Shown in pieces: positions 33,326 to 42,290 of a stretch of DNA of 64,000 bases. The stretch comes from Nocardiopsis listeri NBRC 13360 (GTDB lineage: Bacteria > Actinomycetota > Actinomycetes > Streptosporangiales > Streptosporangiaceae). The translations under genes and the position numbers were made by a program. The notes below the pieces were generated by a model. That model searched no databases and had not been told where the DNA came from. It saw only the letters and a program-made list of their open reading frames with translations. The first letter of the stretch is position 1. Each line of letters starts with the position of its first letter. The stretch is from NCBI RefSeq assembly GCF_001570765.1, contig NZ_BCSH01000047.1, positions 1-64,000 of the forward strand, in the 5' to 3' direction.

Positions 33326-34510
33326 ATGCACAGGCTCACCAACCAGGTACGACCGTATGCCTGGGGCGCGAGGGCCGCCATCCCAGGGCTGTTGGGCGTC
33401 GAACCCGACGGCACGCCCCAGGCGGAACTGTGGCTGGGGGCCCACCACGGCGCGCCCAGCACCGCGCACTGCCGGAACGGCTCAAGACCCCTGCCCGAAC
33501 TGATCACCCAGGACCCCGAGCGCGTGCTCGGTCCGGCCACCGCCGAACGCTTCGGCGCCCGCCTGCCCTACCTCCTCAAGTACCTGGCGGCCGAGGCGCC
33601 CCTGTCCCTACAGGTCCATCCCGACGCCGCCCGTGCCCGCTCCGGATACCAGGCCGAGGAGCGCGCCGGGATCCCCGTCGACGCCCCGCACCGCAACTAC
33701 CGGGACCCCCACCACAAACCCGAGCTGTTGCTCGCCCTGGAACCGTTCGACGCCCTATGCGGTTTCCGGGAACCCGCCGCGACCCACGCCGACCTGGTCG
33801 GCCTCGACTCCGACCTGGCCGTGCGGCTGCGCGAGGACCTGTCGCGCTCCGACATCCACGCCGCGCTGCGCGCCGCCCTGACCCGCCTGCTCAGTCTTCC
33901 GTGCGCCGACCGTGGCCGGATGATCGACGAGTTCGTCGCCGAGTGGATCGCACGCGACCGCGTCTGCGCGCACGCGGAGATCGTCGCCGACCTGGCCGAC
34001 CGCTACCCGGGCGATCCCGGGGCGATCGCCGCGCTGCTGCTGAACCGGCTCACCCTGTGGCCGGGCCAGGCCCTCTTCCTGCCCGCGGGCAACCTGCACG
34101 CCTACCTCCAGGGCACCGCCGTGGAGGTGATGGCCAGCTCCGACAACGTGCTCCGTGCCGGCTTGACCGGCAAACACGTCGACGCTCCCGAGCTGCTCGA
34201 CGTGGTGGACTTCTCCGTCCTGCCCATCCCCTACGCCCGACCCGAATTCCTCGACGGGCGCCGCGAGTTCCGTCCACCCGCCCCCGAGTTCGCGCTGCAC
34301 GAGATCGGCCCCGGTCGAGTCACTGCGCACCTGCCCGGGGCGGGGCCCACCGTGATCCTGGTCCTGCACGGCGAGGTGGAACTGGTCGCCGAGGTCGGGG
34401 AGGGCCTCACCCTGAGCCGTGGTGAGTCGGTGTTCGTGCAGGCCGACAGCGGGCCCATCAAGGTCGAGGGGCAGGGCCACGTGATCGCCACGACCGTCGG
34501 CGCGCACTGA
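33326..34510 (+). CDS. manA: Mannose-6-phosphate isomerase, class I
   Basis: A 394-residue type I phosphomannose isomerase, which interconverts fructose-6-P and mannose-6-P for GDP-mannose and glycan synthesis. Zinc and active-site motifs are QAELWLGAHH, PLSLQVHPD, HKPELLLAL and the later PAGNLHAYLQG; the C-terminal cupin (from about 325) is present. The ATG at 33326 follows a GGGGGG tract; the frame open upstream is non-coding. Single-gene unit followed by the FKBP gene on the same strand. Confidence 0.95.
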   Translation: MHRLTNQVRPYAWGARAAIPGLLGVEPDGTPQAELWLGAHHGAPSTAHCRNGSRPLPELITQDPERVLGPATAERFGARLPYLLKYLAAEAPLSLQVHPDAARARSGYQAEERAGIPVDAPHRNYRDPHHKPELLLALEPFDALCGFREPAATHADLVGLDSDLAVRLREDLSRSDIHAALRAALTRLLSLPCADRGRMIDEFVAEWIARDRVCAHAEIVADLADRYPGDPGAIAALLLNRLTLWPGQALFLPAGNLHAYLQGTAVEVMASSDNVLRAGLTGKHVDAPELLDVVDFSVLPIPYARPEFLDGRREFRPPAPEFALHEIGPGRVTAHLPGAGPTVILVLHGEVELVAEVGEGLTLSRGESVFVQADSGPIKVEGQGHVIATTVGAH

Positions 34511-34604
34511 GCGGAGCCGCGGCGCATCGCCTTGCGGAACGAGGACACCGACAACACCGATAACGTGGGCCCCTGCAGTTCACAGTAGCGAGAGGGGACC
34601 CGTT

Positions 34605-34979
34605 ATGGCGCTCGAGCGTCCGGAGATCGACTTCATCGAGGGCCCGCCGCCCGCGGACCTGGAGATCACCGACATCCAGGTCGGCGAGGGCGAGCAGGCC
34701 GGCCACGGCAGCACCGTCAGCGTCCAGTACGTCGGGGTCGCCCACTCTACGGGCGAGGAGTTCGACGCCAGCTGGAACCGCGGCGAGCCGCTCAACTTCC
34801 GTCTGGGTTCGGGCCAGGTCATCTCGGGCTGGGACCAGGGCGTCATGGGCATGCGCGTGGGCGGCCGTCGTCAGCTGGTCATCCCGCCGCACCTGGCCTA
34901 CGGCGACCGTGGCGCCGGCGGCGTCATCAAGCCGGGGGAGACCCTGGTCTTCGTGGTGGACCTGGTCGGCGTCAACTGA
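34605..34979 (+). CDS. FKBP-type peptidyl-prolyl cis-trans isomerase
   Basis: A 124-residue single-domain FKBP that speeds prolyl isomerisation in protein folding. Conserved FKBP residues lie in VSVQYVGV, EFDASWNRGEPLNFRLGSGQVISGWDQG and PPHLAYGDRGAGGVI, ending LVFVVDLVGV. There is no signal peptide, so it is cytoplasmic. ATG after GAGAGGGG. Two short segments upstream separate it from manA. It ends at an exceptionally long palindromic terminator. Confidence 0.95.
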   Translation: MALERPEIDFIEGPPPADLEITDIQVGEGEQAGHGSTVSVQYVGVAHSTGEEFDASWNRGEPLNFRLGSGQVISGWDQGVMGMRVGGRRQLVIPPHLAYGDRGAGGVIKPGETLVFVVDLVGVN

Positions 34980-35008
34980 CCCGGTTCGGTCCCGTCGGGG
35001 GCTGACGC

Positions 35009-35052
35009 GGCAGGGGCTCGCGGCGCGTCCGGACGCGCCGCGAGCCCCTGCC
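35009..35052. terminator. 44-bp perfect palindrome, bidirectional terminator
   Basis: A perfect 22-bp inverted repeat with no spacer, its centre between 35030 and 35031, lies between the convergent FKBP and acyl-CoA dehydrogenase genes. The core of each arm reads GGGGCTCGCGGCGCGTCC or its inverse. It is unusually long and fully symmetric. Confidence 0.85.
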
Positions 35053-35065
35053 CTTCCCGCTCGTC

Positions 35066-36241
35066 CTACCCCAGGGTTGCGCCCACCTTCACGTGGCCCT
35101 TGAGCAGGTCGCGGGCGATGGTGCGGCGCTGGATCTCGTCGGTGCCCTCGAAGATGCGCAGCAGCCGGACGTCCCGGTAGAAGCGTTCGATGGGCAGCTC
35201 GCGGGTGTAGCCCATGCCGCCGTGGATCTGCATGACACGGTCGACGATCTCGTTGGCCTTGACCCCGCCGAACAGCTTGGCGATGGACTGCGCGTGCCGG
35301 GAGTCCTTGCCTTGGGAGACCTGCCAGGCGGCGTGCAGCACCAGCAGACGCAGCGCCTCGATCTCGGTCTGGGAGTCGGCGATCATCCACTGGATGGCCT
35401 GCCGGTCGGCGATCGGCGCGCCGAAGGTCTCGCGGGTCTTGGAGTACTCGATGGCCATGTCGAGCAGTCGTTCGCAGCCGCCCAGGGCACGCGCCGGCAA
35501 CAGGTAGCGGCCCTTGCCGATCCACTTCATGGCCAGCGCGAAGCCCTGGCCCTCCTCGCCGAGGACGTTGGCGTGCGGGACGCGCACGTCCTGGAAGATG
35601 AGCGATGCGGGGCGACGCTCGCCCATGGTGTCGATGGGCTCGGAGGTCCAGCCCATGTCGCGGTCGACGAGGAAGCAGGTCACACCGCCGTTGGCGCCCT
35701 TATCCGGGTCGGTGACGGCGAAGACCATGGTGAAGTCGGCCTCGTTGCCACCGGTGATGAAGGTCTTCTCGCCGTTGATGATCCACTCGTCGCCCTCGCG
35801 GACGGCCTTGGCGCGGATGGCCTTGGCGTCGGAACCGGCGCCGGGCTCGGTGATGGCGAAGCAGGACTTGCGCTCACCGGCGATGGTGGGCAGCAGGTAG
35901 CGCCGCTTCTGCTCCTCGTTCGCGTAGTAGAGGATGTTGTCGGCCTCGCCACCGAACTTGAAGGTCAGGAAGGTCCGACCGAGTTCGATCTCGATGAGGG
36001 CCTCGCTGACCGCGTCCAGACCCATGCCGCCGTACTCCTCCGGCGTGGCCACGCCCCAGAAGTCGGACTTACGGGCCAACGCGCGCAGCCGGTCGCGCTC
36101 CTCGGCGGTCAACCCGGGAGGGTGGCCTTCACGTTCGCGCCGCAGAACCTCGTTCTCCAGCGGCATCAGCTCCCGCTCGACGAAGGTCCGCACCCAGCTC
36201 TGGATGGCGCGCTGCTCCTCGCTCAGTGAGAAATCGATCAC
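35066..36241 (-). CDS. Acyl-CoA dehydrogenase
   Basis: A 391-residue flavoprotein catalysing the first oxidation of beta-oxidation-type pathways. Domain order is N-terminal helical (about 1-120), middle beta (CFAITEPGAGSDAKAI, FITGG) and C-terminal helical with RETFGAPIADRQAIQ and the signature MQIHGGMGYTRELPIERFYRDVRL. A GTG start (VIDFSLSEEQ) follows GGGGAG; the frame upstream is intergenic. It is divergent from a tetR gene with shared dyads, so it is probably TetR-controlled. The natural acyl chain is unknown. Confidence 0.94.
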   Translation of the reverse strand: MIDFSLSEEQRAIQSWVRTFVERELMPLENEVLRREREGHPPGLTAEERDRLRALARKSDFWGVATPEEYGGMGLDAVSEALIEIELGRTFLTFKFGGEADNILYYANEEQKRRYLLPTIAGERKSCFAITEPGAGSDAKAIRAKAVREGDEWIINGEKTFITGGNEADFTMVFAVTDPDKGANGGVTCFLVDRDMGWTSEPIDTMGERRPASLIFQDVRVPHANVLGEEGQGFALAMKWIGKGRYLLPARALGGCERLLDMAIEYSKTRETFGAPIADRQAIQWMIADSQTEIEALRLLVLHAAWQVSQGKDSRHAQSIAKLFGGVKANEIVDRVMQIHGGMGYTRELPIERFYRDVRLLRIFEGTDEIQRRTIARDLLKGHVKVGATLG

Positions 36242-36265
36242 GGCTGCTCCCCAATAACCTAACGC

Positions 36266-36324
36266 TGTTCGGTTCTTTGAGGGTACGATGCGCCTCGCCC
36301 TCCCCGCAAGGGTGTGACCGAACA
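36266..36324. promoter_or_regulatory. Inverted repeats between acyl-CoA dehydrogenase and tetR
   Basis: TGTTCGGT (36266-36273) and its exact inverse ACCGAACA (36317-36324) lie 43 bp apart in the 193-bp gap. Related CGAAC/GTTCG half-sites surround both. They are plausible sites for the adjacent TetR regulator. Confidence 0.5.
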
Positions 36325-36434
36325 GTGTCGGTTCGAATCGTCGCCGGCCCACCTCACCGCGCCGTCGTGCGATGATCGGCGGACGCCGAACCGGACGGGC
36401 CGGTGGCGGCGCAGCGTAGAAGGAGAGCCTTGCC

Positions 36435-37088
36435 GTGGCCCGACCCAAGACTCCGCTTCTGAGCAAGCCGGCCATCCGGCAGGTCGCGCTCACGCTCATC
36501 GACCGGGACGGCCTGGAGAAACTCTCCATGCGCAGGATCGCCCAGGAGCTGGACGTCCAGGCCGCCTCGCTGTACAGCCACTACCGCACCAAGGAGGAGC
36601 TGCTCAGCGACGTCGCCAACGAGGTCATGGCGCACGTGGACGTCAGCGAGTTCGAGGGCGGGGACTGGCGCGCCGGGTTGATCGCCTGGGCCCGTTCCTA
36701 TCGCGCGGCACTGGCCGAGCACCCGAACCTGCTGCCGGTGATCGCCTCCGGCCCCGGACGTCGGGAGGAGGCGCTGCGCCGAGCCGACGCGGTCCACGGG
36801 GGACTGGTGGGCGCCGGATGGCCGCCGCGCTTCGCCACGATGATCGGAGCCTCCACCAAGTACCTGGTCGTGGGCGCCGCCACCAACTCCTTCGCACGCG
36901 GTTTCGACGACGACGTGCGTGTCTACCAGGACCGTTATCCGAACCTCTCCCAGGCCCACCGGCTGGCCGAGGTCGCCGCGGAGATCGACGAGGACAGTTT
37001 CGAGCTGGCGCTGACCGCGTTCCTGGACGGACTGACCCCGGTCTTCGAGAGGGTTCGGGCGGAGGCGGCCGAGACGACGCAGGGCTGA
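36435..37088 (+). CDS. TetR-family regulator (TetR_C type)
   Basis: A 217-residue regulator resembling tetracycline-repressor-type proteins. The N-terminal DNA-binding part (about 10-60) contains SMRRIAQELDVQAASLYSHYRTKEELL; the C-terminal domain has the family pattern AEHPNLLPVIASGPGRREEALRRAD. GTG start after AAGGAGAG. It is divergent from the acyl-CoA dehydrogenase gene and probably controls it. Confidence 0.92.
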   Translation: MARPKTPLLSKPAIRQVALTLIDRDGLEKLSMRRIAQELDVQAASLYSHYRTKEELLSDVANEVMAHVDVSEFEGGDWRAGLIAWARSYRAALAEHPNLLPVIASGPGRREEALRRADAVHGGLVGAGWPPRFATMIGASTKYLVVGAATNSFARGFDDDVRVYQDRYPNLSQAHRLAEVAAEIDEDSFELALTAFLDGLTPVFERVRAEAAETTQG

Positions 37089-37113
37089 GTTCTCGGCCGC
37101 GCACCGGGACCGG

Positions 37114-38772
37114 TCAGGAACCGGTCGGCTTGATCTCCTCGTTGGTGGCCAACGCGCCGCGTTCCAGCCGGTCGAGCAGACCGCCCCCGGCCGTGGAGAG
37201 CGACCGCCGCGCGATCTCCTTGCCGTAACGGATCCGGGTGAGGGTCTCCGGCAGCCGGCTCTCCAGCCTTCGGTGGGCGACCCGTCCCAGCAGCCACGCG
37301 GCCGGCACCCCGTTGAACAGGGCCACCGGCACCGCGATCCAGGGGATCCCCTGGATCGCCCCCCACACCAGGACCGCCAGGGTCGGCGACGACAACAGCG
37401 GGACGGCGAGCAGCATGATCCACACCTGCACCTGGACGTCACCGGTGTCGTTGGCGTCCACGCGCTTGTGGGGATCCACGCCAGGGGTCACGGTCACCAC
37501 AGACAGCAGGGACGCCAGCCCGTTGCTCACCCCGGTGAACACCAGTAGACAGGCGAGCACGTGGGGGACCGCCCAGTACTGGCCGGAGGCGACGATGGCC
37601 GCCGCGCTCAGCAGGGTCGCCGGCGGGGCGATGAGCACGGCGATGGCGATCTGTCTGCCGCGCACGTCGGCGCGGATGGTGTCGCGGTCCTGGCCGACCA
37701 CGGTCAGCCACAGGGCCGTTCCGTCGTGCCCGTACATGTTCGACCCGCCCATGCCCATGATGAGCGCGGCGAACACACCGGCGAACGGCATGACCTGGGG
37801 GAAGTCGGCGACCAGCCCCAACAGGCCGATGAACAGGCCCGCGTACAGGGCCGACCTCAGTTCCAGTCCGCGCCAGGGGTCCCGCCACCAGGAGCGCAGT
37901 TCCTTGCCGACCACCGCGCCCAGCGGGGTGTCGGGCAGCAACGACCGCCGGTCCTCCAACACTCGGGATCCCAGCGGCCGCGAACGTCGGCCTACCCCGC
38001 GAGTGGACACGCTCGGCGCCAGCAGACGCCCGGTGACCAGCACCGTAACCACGGTCAACAGCGCGAACGCGCCCAGCCACGCGAAGGCGGCGCTCCACGA
38101 ACCCGCGGTCGCCGCGTCCACGGCCAGCACCGGCCAGGAGGTGGGCAGTACGGCCAGGACCGACGCGGCCGTGCCTTCGAAGCCCCTCTCGGTGAGGTTC
38201 CCCGACGCGACGAACGCCGGCTGGACCGCCACCCAACCGAAGAACAGCCCGGCGACGATCAGCCCCCACTGGAGCGAGGCGATCTCCATGCCGAGCCGGG
38301 AGTGCATCGCCGCGCCCAACCCCCGGAACACCAACCGTCCCAGCGAAACCGAGAACACCACCAGCGTCAGCACGCCCAGTAGACCCAGGAAGAGGGTCGC
38401 CGGATCCGAGACGTAGGCGTGCCAGGCCAGGGCCGCGGCGGACACCAGCGTCATCACCGGGCCGAACCCGACGAACATGGTCACCAGCAGGCCCAGACCC
38501 ACCCGGTTCCGGTCCAAGGGCAGGAGCGTGAAGTACTGCGAGCGCAGGACGCCCACCCCGTTGGTGACGGTCGGGCCCAGGATCCACGATCCCGCCCACA
38601 CCGCCAGGGCGAGCATCAGCAGACTCGACCGCACGGCGTCCGAGGCGGCGGCCACGGCCAAGAACCAGGTGAACGCGGTGCCGCCCACGAGCAGGAGCAC
38701 CGTCAGCCACCGGGTGCCGCTCCTGGTGTGCCGGCCCAGGGTGAACTTGAGCCGGATCAGGAGTTCAACCAC
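37114..38772 (-). CDS. ABC transporter permease
   Basis: A 552-residue integral membrane protein with roughly twelve hydrophobic segments spread over its length and no soluble domain, typical of ABC-2-like exporters of unknown cargo. The GTG start overlaps the ATPase gene's 3' end by 16 bp, so the pair is translationally coupled, ATPase first. The LuxR-type membrane regulator divergent from the ATPase gene is the likely controller. Confidence 0.88.
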   Translation of the reverse strand: MVELLIRLKFTLGRHTRSGTRWLTVLLLVGGTAFTWFLAVAAASDAVRSSLLMLALAVWAGSWILGPTVTNGVGVLRSQYFTLLPLDRNRVGLGLLVTMFVGFGPVMTLVSAAALAWHAYVSDPATLFLGLLGVLTLVVFSVSLGRLVFRGLGAAMHSRLGMEIASLQWGLIVAGLFFGWVAVQPAFVASGNLTERGFEGTAASVLAVLPTSWPVLAVDAATAGSWSAAFAWLGAFALLTVVTVLVTGRLLAPSVSTRGVGRRSRPLGSRVLEDRRSLLPDTPLGAVVGKELRSWWRDPWRGLELRSALYAGLFIGLLGLVADFPQVMPFAGVFAALIMGMGGSNMYGHDGTALWLTVVGQDRDTIRADVRGRQIAIAVLIAPPATLLSAAAIVASGQYWAVPHVLACLLVFTGVSNGLASLLSVVTVTPGVDPHKRVDANDTGDVQVQVWIMLLAVPLLSSPTLAVLVWGAIQGIPWIAVPVALFNGVPAAWLLGRVAHRRLESRLPETLTRIRYGKEIARRSLSTAGGGLLDRLERGALATNEEIKPTGS

Positions 38773-39557
38773 GCCAGGTCCCCCTCTCCGACCTCGCGCG
38801 CGCCGACCAACCGCACGAAGGTGTCCTCCAAGGTCGCGTCCGTCCCCCGCACCTCGGAGAGCGTGCCGTCGGCCAGGACCCGGCCGTCGGCGATGATCGA
38901 CACCCGATCGGTGAGCTGCTCGACCAGCGCCATCACGTGGCTGGAGATGACGACCGTCCCACCACCGTCGGTGAACCGGCGCAGGATGGCGGTCAGCACC
39001 CGAGCCGACACCGGATCCACGGCCTCGTACGGCTCGTCCAGGACCAGGACCTCCGGCGCGTGCAGCAACGCGGTGGCAAGCCCGATCTTCTTGCGCATGC
39101 CGGTGGAGTACTCGGCGACCAGGACCCCGTCCCGTTCGGCCCGATCCAGCTCCAGAACCTGGAGCAGCTCCCGGGCCCGGGTACGGGTGAGCCCGCGTTC
39201 GAGACCGCGCAGCCGCCCCCAGTGGTCGAGGAGTTCACCGGCGGTGAGCCGTTCCGGTAGTGAGAGGCCGTCAGGCAGCACACCCAGGTTCCGTTTGGCA
39301 CCGACCGGATCGGTCCACACGTCCACGCCCAGCACCCGAGCGGCCCCCGAGTCCGGGCGCAGCAGTCCCACCGCCATCGACAGCGAGGTGGTCTTGCCCG
39401 CGCCGTTGGGACCGACCAACCCGAGCATCGTGCCACGGGGGACGGCCAGGGATACCCCGTCCGCGGCCCGGGTCTCGTTGAAGGTCTTGGTCAACGCGTC
39501 CAGCTCCAGGGCCGCAACGTCGCTCGTGGACGGTTCTGCGCTCTCCATGCCTTCCAT
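38757..39557 (-). CDS. ABC transporter ATP-binding protein
   Basis: A 266-residue ABC exporter ATPase. Walker A GPNGAGKTT, Q-loop region, signature YSTGMRKKIGLA and Walker B VLVLDEPYEAVD are all intact, with the H-loop His in ISSHVM. The LSGGQ serine-glycine core is STG here, as in many ABC-2/CcmA-type ATPases. I start at the ATG of MEGMESAEP; a second ATG three codons on is possible. The permease follows and overlaps. Divergent from the LuxR-fusion gene. Confidence 0.93.
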   Translation of the reverse strand: MEGMESAEPSTSDVAALELDALTKTFNETRAADGVSLAVPRGTMLGLVGPNGAGKTTSLSMAVGLLRPDSGAARVLGVDVWTDPVGAKRNLGVLPDGLSLPERLTAGELLDHWGRLRGLERGLTRTRARELLQVLELDRAERDGVLVAEYSTGMRKKIGLATALLHAPEVLVLDEPYEAVDPVSARVLTAILRRFTDGGGTVVISSHVMALVEQLTDRVSIIADGRVLADGTLSEVRGTDATLEDTFVRLVGAREVGEGDLAWLNS

Positions 39558-39733
39558 GCTGGTCGCGGACACGGACCGCGCGCATCGGCCGTACGGACAT
39601 CCACGGCCGGCCGGGTGGACAGGCGTGCCCGCCGGACCGCCGGTTTCGGTGGCCACACGATCGAGGCCCGGCGGCGGGTGACCGTTCTAACCTGGGGTGG
39701 ACGGCCCGAGTACATCGCGAGGAGAGGGAAGGC

Positions 39734-40387
39734 GTGGAACCCGACCACCGAAGTCGCCGTAGCCGCCGCGACGTGGTCGTGGACTCCCTGCTGACCGTGT
39801 TCGCCGCGCTCTACGGCCTGGCCGGTTTCGCCTCCTACGGCGGTGACCTGTACCCCGTCGACCGTGTGCCCGACTGGCTGCTGTGGCTGGACCTGGCCTT
39901 CCTTCCGGCCTGTTGTGCCGCCCTGTGGTGGCGGCGCTCCCACCCGCTCACGGTGGCCCTGGGCATGGCTCTGGTCTCGGTGTTCTCGGTGACGGCGGTG
40001 GGCGCGCTGGTCGTCGCCCTGATCTCTCTCGCGGCCTACCGGCCCTTCCCCCGTGCCGCCGCGGTCACCCTGCTGACCGTGGTGCTGTCGCTGCCCTGGG
40101 TCGTGCTGGTCCCGCAGGGCCCCGGAGGCTCGATCGTCACGATGGTGATGATCGTCGTGGTGCTCAGCGCCTGCCTGGCCCGAGCACGACTGGAGCTGCT
40201 CAGCGTACGGGAACGGGAGGTCGCCGAGGCGGTGACGGCGGGGTTGTCCAACGCCGAGATCGCCGACCGGCTGTACATGTCGATGGGGACGGTCAAGGCA
40301 CACGTGTCCAGCGCCCTGACCAAGCTGGACGTGGGCGGACGGATCCAGTTGGCGTTGCTCGCCCACGACGCCCAGAACCCCGACTGA
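39734..40387 (+). CDS. Membrane-anchored LuxR-type regulator
   Basis: A 217-residue protein of unusual build. Residues about 16-148 form four or five transmembrane helices like the sensor half of a small actinomycete histidine kinase (DSLLTVFAALYGLAGF, WWRRSHPLTVALGMAL). Residues 152-217 are a complete NarL/LuxR helix-turn-helix (LLSVREREVAEAVTAGLSNAEIADRLYMSMGTVKAH). The kinase dimerisation and ATPase domains and the receiver domain are all missing. A GTG start with GAGGAGAGGGAAGG is strong and codon use is normal throughout. It looks like an in-frame collapse of a kinase-regulator pair, or a one-component membrane regulator, placed divergently from the ABC exporter it probably controls. Confidence 0.85.
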   Translation: MEPDHRSRRSRRDVVVDSLLTVFAALYGLAGFASYGGDLYPVDRVPDWLLWLDLAFLPACCAALWWRRSHPLTVALGMALVSVFSVTAVGALVVALISLAAYRPFPRAAAVTLLTVVLSLPWVVLVPQGPGGSIVTMVMIVVVLSACLARARLELLSVREREVAEAVTAGLSNAEIADRLYMSMGTVKAHVSSALTKLDVGGRIQLALLAHDAQNPD

Positions 40388-40510
40388 GCCGGAGGGGACA
40401 CCTCGTGTCGCAGTGCGAAGAGGCGATTGCGCGTGGGGCGAGCGGTTCGGGAGGCGCCCCCGGACGTAGCATCGCCCTCGACGAGACGTTCGACCGAGGA
40501 GGTAGTGCCC

Positions 40511-40957
40511 GTGGCCGAGAACCGTGTGGTCTGGGGGAAGAAGGTCCCACAGGTCTACAAGAAGCTCGACGAGGTCGACCAGATCCTGGCCGAACACCTC
40601 GACACCACCGTGCTCGAACTGATCAAGCTGCGTTCCTCGGTGCTCAACGGCTGTGCCTACTGCGTGGACCTGCACACCCGGCGGGCACTGACGGAGGGTG
40701 AGTCGCAGCAGCGCCTCTTCCTGGTGCCCACCTGGTACGAGGCAGGTGAGGTCTTCACCCCGCGTGAGCGGGCCGCCTTCGCCCTCACCGACGAGATGAC
40801 CGAGATGGGCGAACACGGGGTGTCCGACGCCACCTACGACGCCGCGGCCGGGCACTTCGACGAGACCGAACTCGCCGCCCTGATGTCCGCCATCGCGATG
40901 ATCAACCTCTACAACCGACTGGCGGTGACCGGACGTCTGCACGTCAAGAAACGCTGA
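40511..40957 (+). CDS. Carboxymuconolactone decarboxylase/AhpD-like protein
   Basis: A 148-residue helical protein of the CMD/AhpD superfamily. The redox/proton-relay motif CAYCVDLHTRRA has the CxxC plus His of AhpD-like peroxidase partners. GTG start at 40511 with GAGGAGGT seven bases upstream. Likely a cytoplasmic antioxidant protein. It lies 123 bp downstream of the LuxR gene on the same strand; a common transcript is possible but unproven. Confidence 0.9.
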   Translation: MAENRVVWGKKVPQVYKKLDEVDQILAEHLDTTVLELIKLRSSVLNGCAYCVDLHTRRALTEGESQQRLFLVPTWYEAGEVFTPRERAAFALTDEMTEMGEHGVSDATYDAAAGHFDETELAALMSAIAMINLYNRLAVTGRLHVKKR

Positions 40958-40990
40958 CGGGCGGGGCGCGAGGGTGGTCGGAGCCCGTGG

Positions 40991-42106
40991 TCAGAGTTCC
41001 TCGCCGGGGACCCGGCAGTATCCGGCCCCGTACTCCAGAGCGGACAGGGTCATCTCCACCACCCGGGCGCGGTGTTCGGCGAGCCGGTCGACGTCGACGA
41101 AGGTGCGCAGCGCGCCCGGAACCAGGGTGGCCAGGGCGCCCTCCACCAGGGGGTCGGCCAGTCGGGTGCGCAGCGCTGCCACGGTTCCGGGCCATCGGGC
41201 CTCCAAGATCGCGCCGTCGGCCACCGCGGTGTGCCAGACCGAGGTCAGGTAGGGCTCCGGAACCACTCCGGACAGGCCACCGTGGTGTGCCTTCAACGCC
41301 GTGGCCAGGTCCTCTTCGGACACACCCCAACCCGTCAGCACCGCGGCCAGTGGTCGGTGCGCCTCGGGGACGTCGTGGTCCAGGTCGACCAGCACCGGTG
41401 TGCCGAGGTTCCAGCGCAGGAACGGCAGGGCCCTGGGTGGTTCCAGGACACCGTCATGGTGGCGCACCGGCCCGGGGGCGAAGCAGACCGACCTTCGGAG
41501 TCCTTGCCCGTCGTTGCCGACCAGGCTCGGATGGTCCTCGTGTTCCACCGGGTTGGGCACCGCCACCAACGGGGTGAGGCCGCGCTCGCGTATGAAGCGC
41601 AGCACCGCGCGATCCCCGGGCACCCCGGCGAGTTCGGTGTCCTCCAAAAAGCGCGCCAGCTCCACGGAGAGCTCCCGTGGCAGGACCAACGCCACCATGG
41701 GCGCGTACGGGTTGACCACCGGGACCGCGCCGACCCCGGTGAACACCGCCCAGCGGGCCAGGACGGCGGTGCGCGAGCCCCATTCGACGAACAGGGACAC
41801 CGGTGACCCGGGGTGGGCGGCCAGGATGCCTTCCAGGATGCCGGCGAACCCGTCGGCGAGACGGGCGTCGTCCTGCAACACCAGGTGGTGATCGGTGTGG
41901 TGGAGCGCGGCGGCCCCGAACGCCACCCGGGCAGCGCGCAGGGCGGTGGGCGGCCCGCCTGGGTCCGGGTCGGTGACCACCCCGGCCCGTGGCAGGCCGG
42001 TCCGCTCCGCGATCAGGGCGGCCTGTTCGGCACGGTCGGGGTGGGTCATCACCACGGTGGACACGGAAGGAGGAGGCGCCGAGACGCCGTTTCGGGGGGA
42101 GGCCAT
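40991..42106 (-). CDS. Glycosyltransferase-like protein, uncertain
   Basis: A 371-residue protein that I place only loosely. The N-terminal half reads like a GT-A nucleotide-sugar transferase: VVMTHPDRAEQAALIAERTG as first strand-helix, and HHLVLQDDARL with a DxD-like acidic pair (about residue 78). The C-terminal half, WNLGTPVLVDLDHDVPEAHRP onward, resembles no family I know. No transmembrane helices. Single gene; convergent with the AhpD-like gene. Confidence 0.55.
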   Translation of the reverse strand: MASPRNGVSAPPPSVSTVVMTHPDRAEQAALIAERTGLPRAGVVTDPDPGGPPTALRAARVAFGAAALHHTDHHLVLQDDARLADGFAGILEGILAAHPGSPVSLFVEWGSRTAVLARWAVFTGVGAVPVVNPYAPMVALVLPRELSVELARFLEDTELAGVPGDRAVLRFIRERGLTPLVAVPNPVEHEDHPSLVGNDGQGLRRSVCFAPGPVRHHDGVLEPPRALPFLRWNLGTPVLVDLDHDVPEAHRPLAAVLTGWGVSEEDLATALKAHHGGLSGVVPEPYLTSVWHTAVADGAILEARWPGTVAALRTRLADPLVEGALATLVPGALRTFVDVDRLAEHRARVVEMTLSALEYGAGYCRVPGEEL

Positions 42107-42244
42107 GCCCTGATCCTAGTTTTCCCGGACCCCTTCCGCAGGGTTGTCCACAGGTTGGTTCCGTCGGATCCGCCACGGACGCGCACCCCGGTGCGGTCAT
42201 CGTATTCCACGGCGCGGTGGCCGGTGAGGGGCCCGGGCACCGAA

Positions 42245-42277
42245 CCGCCCCGTTCCGGAACAGGCGGAACGGGGCGG
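42245..42277 (-). terminator. Terminator of the DUF7144 gene
   Basis: A perfect 12-bp stem (CCGCCCCGTTCC at 42245-42256 with its inverse at 42266-42277) and a 9-nt loop lie 14 bp beyond the minus-strand stop. Confidence 0.75.
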
Positions 42278-42290
42278 AGACCGGGTGCGG

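Noticed and set aside
41000-42106. Confident assignment of the 40991-42106 gene to a named glycosyltransferase family
   Set aside because: Only weak GT-A-like features are visible; left as uncertain.
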